From positions 1-5,408 of the forward strand of contig JALUUN010000647.1 in assembly GCA_027021325.1 (NCBI GenBank): a stretch of DNA of 5,408 bases. Direction: 5' to 3'. The notes below the pieces were generated by a model. It was not told the DNA's origin and did no database searches. It saw nothing but the letters and a program-made list of their open reading frames with translations. The position numbers and the translations under genes are program-made. Source of the stretch: Planctomycetota bacterium (GTDB taxonomy: Bacteria; Planctomycetota; UBA1135). Positions 4,269 to 5,408 of the stretch are shown here, piece after piece (within the stretch, counting starts at the first letter, position 1; each line of letters starts with the position of its first letter).

Positions 4269-5408
4269 ATGCGCCGCCCCCGACTCCCTCTTCGTCTTCT
4301 CCTCCTGGCTCTTTCCCTGGGCTGCGGCCTGGCGCTCCTCGCGACGCCGCCCGCCGCGGCCGGCGAGGGCCAGTGGCTTCCCGAGCAGCTCCGTGGACTG
4401 GACTTCGAGGCCTTCCGCCGCCGCGGGCTCGAGCTCGGGCCGGAGGACCTCTGGGACGGCGAGAAGGGGCTCCTGAGTGCGGCCATCGACATCAACGGCT
4501 GCAGCGCCTCCTTCATCTCCTCCCAGGGCCTCATCGCCACGAACCACCACTGCGGCTACCGGGCTCTCAACCAGCTCAGCACGGTCGAGCGCAACTACCT
4601 GGCCGAGGGCTTCACCGCCGGCAGTCTCGCGGAGGAACTGCCGGCCCCGGGTTACCGCGTGCGCATCCCGCGGCGGATGGAGGATGTGACCGCGGTCATG
4701 CAGGAAGCCGCTGCGGCCGCCGGTGACGATCCGGCGGCGCGCTGGGAGGCGGTGCAGCGCAAGCGCCGGGAGCTCGAACAGGAGGCCTCGCTGGATCCGT
4801 CGAGCGACGCCATCGTCGTCCCCTTCTTCGAGGGCCGCGAGTGGCGGCGCATCCACCGAACCACGCTTCCGGACGTGCGCCTGGTCTACGCACCTCCCGA
4901 GAGCGTCGGCGCCTACGGGGGGGAGACCGACAACTGGATGTGGCCGCGGCACACCGGCGACTTCACCCTGTTCCGTGCCTACGCCGCCCCCGACGGCTCG
5001 CCCGCGCCCTACAGCCCGGAGAACGTCCCGTACCGGCCCGAGCGCTGGCTGGAGCTCGCTCCCGAGGGCGTCGAGCCCGGCGACTTTGTCATGATCCTCG
5101 GCTATCCGGGCCGCACTCGGCGCTACCTCACGTCCATCGCCGTGGCGGCGAAGGAGAGCTGGTTCTACCCGACGCGCCTCGAACTCTACACCGGGATCGT
5201 CAACGACCTCCGTGCCGCTGTGGCCGGGAATCCCGAGGCCGAGTTGCAAGCGGCCTCGCGCATCAAGAGCCTGGAGAACCAGCGCAAGAACGCGAGCGGC
5301 ATGATCTGGGGCCTGGCGAAGAACCGCGTCGTCGAGCGAAAGGAGCAGGAGGAGGCCGCCTTCCTGGAGTGGGTGCAGGCCGACGACGACCGCCGCCAGC
5401 GCTACGGC
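4269..5408 (+). CDS. S46 family dipeptidyl-peptidase (DPP7/DPP11-like), 3' truncated
   Basis: The first 380 residues of a serine peptidase usually about 700-720 long; the frame stays open to the window edge. Residues 1-32 are a Sec signal peptide (RRPRLPLR n-region, Leu-rich core 9-25, cleavage probably after the Ala triplet at 29-31). Residues 88-97, LIATNHHCGY, carry the catalytic His94; Cys95 probably pairs with Cys78 of NGCSAS, as in chymotrypsin folds. Residues 217-232 hold GGETDNWMWPRHTGDF, the S46 hallmark: Asp231 is the likely catalytic Asp, and Asn222 and Trp223 line the N-terminal amine pocket (by my alignment to PmDAP BII). GYPGRTRRY (278-286) is also S46-typical. Residues about 136-175 begin the inserted helical domain characteristic of the family. 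The catalytic Ser and the residue near 673 that separates DPP7 from DPP11 specificity are outside the window. It removes dipeptides from peptides in the periplasm. The start is set by the signal peptide and there is no Shine-Dalgarno sequence. Confidence 0.95.
   Translation, partial: MRRPRLPLRLLLLALSLGCGLALLATPPAAAGEGQWLPEQLRGLDFEAFRRRGLELGPEDLWDGEKGLLSAAIDINGCSASFISSQGLIATNHHCGYRALNQLSTVERNYLAEGFTAGSLAEELPAPGYRVRIPRRMEDVTAVMQEAAAAAGDDPAARWEAVQRKRRELEQEASLDPSSDAIVVPFFEGREWRRIHRTTLPDVRLVYAPPESVGAYGGETDNWMWPRHTGDFTLFRAYAAPDGSPAPYSPENVPYRPERWLELAPEGVEPGDFVMILGYPGRTRRYLTSIAVAAKESWFYPTRLELYTGIVNDLRAAVAGNPEAELQAASRIKSLENQRKNASGMIWGLAKNRVVERKEQEEAAFLEWVQADDDRRQRYG

Noticed and set aside
4317..4331. 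Lipobox reading of the S46 N-terminus (SLGC, Cys19)
   Set aside because: The -3 and -2 residues (Ser, Leu) fit poorly and the hydrophobic core continues past the cysteine, so a signal peptidase I site near residue 31 is more likely.
3746..4726. 326-codon plus-strand frame spanning the transporter end and S46 start
   Set aside because: Out of frame with both real genes and dominated by Arg, Gly, Pro and Ala; it would overlap both genes heavily.
4917..4923. Run of seven G in the S46 gene as a possible slippage or frameshift site
   Set aside because: The frame reads through it correctly (Gly-Gly-Glu) into the conserved TDNW motif, so no frameshift is indicated.
2115..5249. A 1044-codon open frame on the minus strand, antisense to the transporter and S46 genes
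   Set aside because: It runs antisense across two well-supported genes and a gap. Its protein is low-complexity (Gly, Ala, Arg, Glu, Gln, Asp-rich) with no motif, and long antisense frames are expected when the coding strand has GC-rich third positions.

Overview
The window is very GC-rich, with strong G/C preference at third codon positions. All five genes lie on the + strand. A Gram-negative, double-membrane bacterium is suggested by a SurA-like lipoprotein, an S46 dipeptidyl-peptidase with a signal peptide, and the exported-hydrolase content. Acidobacteriota or a similar high-GC environmental lineage would fit (S46 peptidases are known there as well as in Bacteroidota and some Proteobacteria). 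This is only an inference, because no rRNA or marker gene is present.

Layout: (1) 1-456, the C-terminal part of a short-chain dehydrogenase resembling YueD/benzil reductase and sepiapterin reductase. (2) 457-686, a 230-base gap rich in inverted repeats, ending in a C-rich, G-poor leader. (3) 687-1490, a small secreted metzincin-type zinc metalloprotease. (4) 1508-1544, a strong intrinsic terminator. (5) 1550-2344, a lipoprotein that looks like a SurA/PpiC-type chaperone lacking its rotamase domain. (6) 2406-4208, an SLC13/DASS-type transporter with two cytoplasmic RCK_C domains. (7) 4269 to the right edge, the N-terminal 380 residues of an S46 dipeptidyl-peptidase, cut off before its catalytic serine.

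The metalloprotease, the lipoprotein and the S46 peptidase are all predicted to act outside the cytoplasmic membrane, and the transporter sits in the inner membrane. A loose theme of extracytoplasmic protein handling and nutrient uptake is possible. However, the 59-61-base gaps, the terminator and the candidate separate promoters argue against one tight operon. I see no mobile element, CRISPR array, tRNA/rRNA gene or defence system.

The items most worth a second look are these: the zinc site of the metalloprotease, which combines archaemetzincin and reprolysin features and lacks the usual glycine; a terminator ending 12 bases before the next start codon; a recurrent CTAnnCT element upstream of starts that lack a Shine-Dalgarno sequence; and the mutually exclusive hairpins in the first gap.
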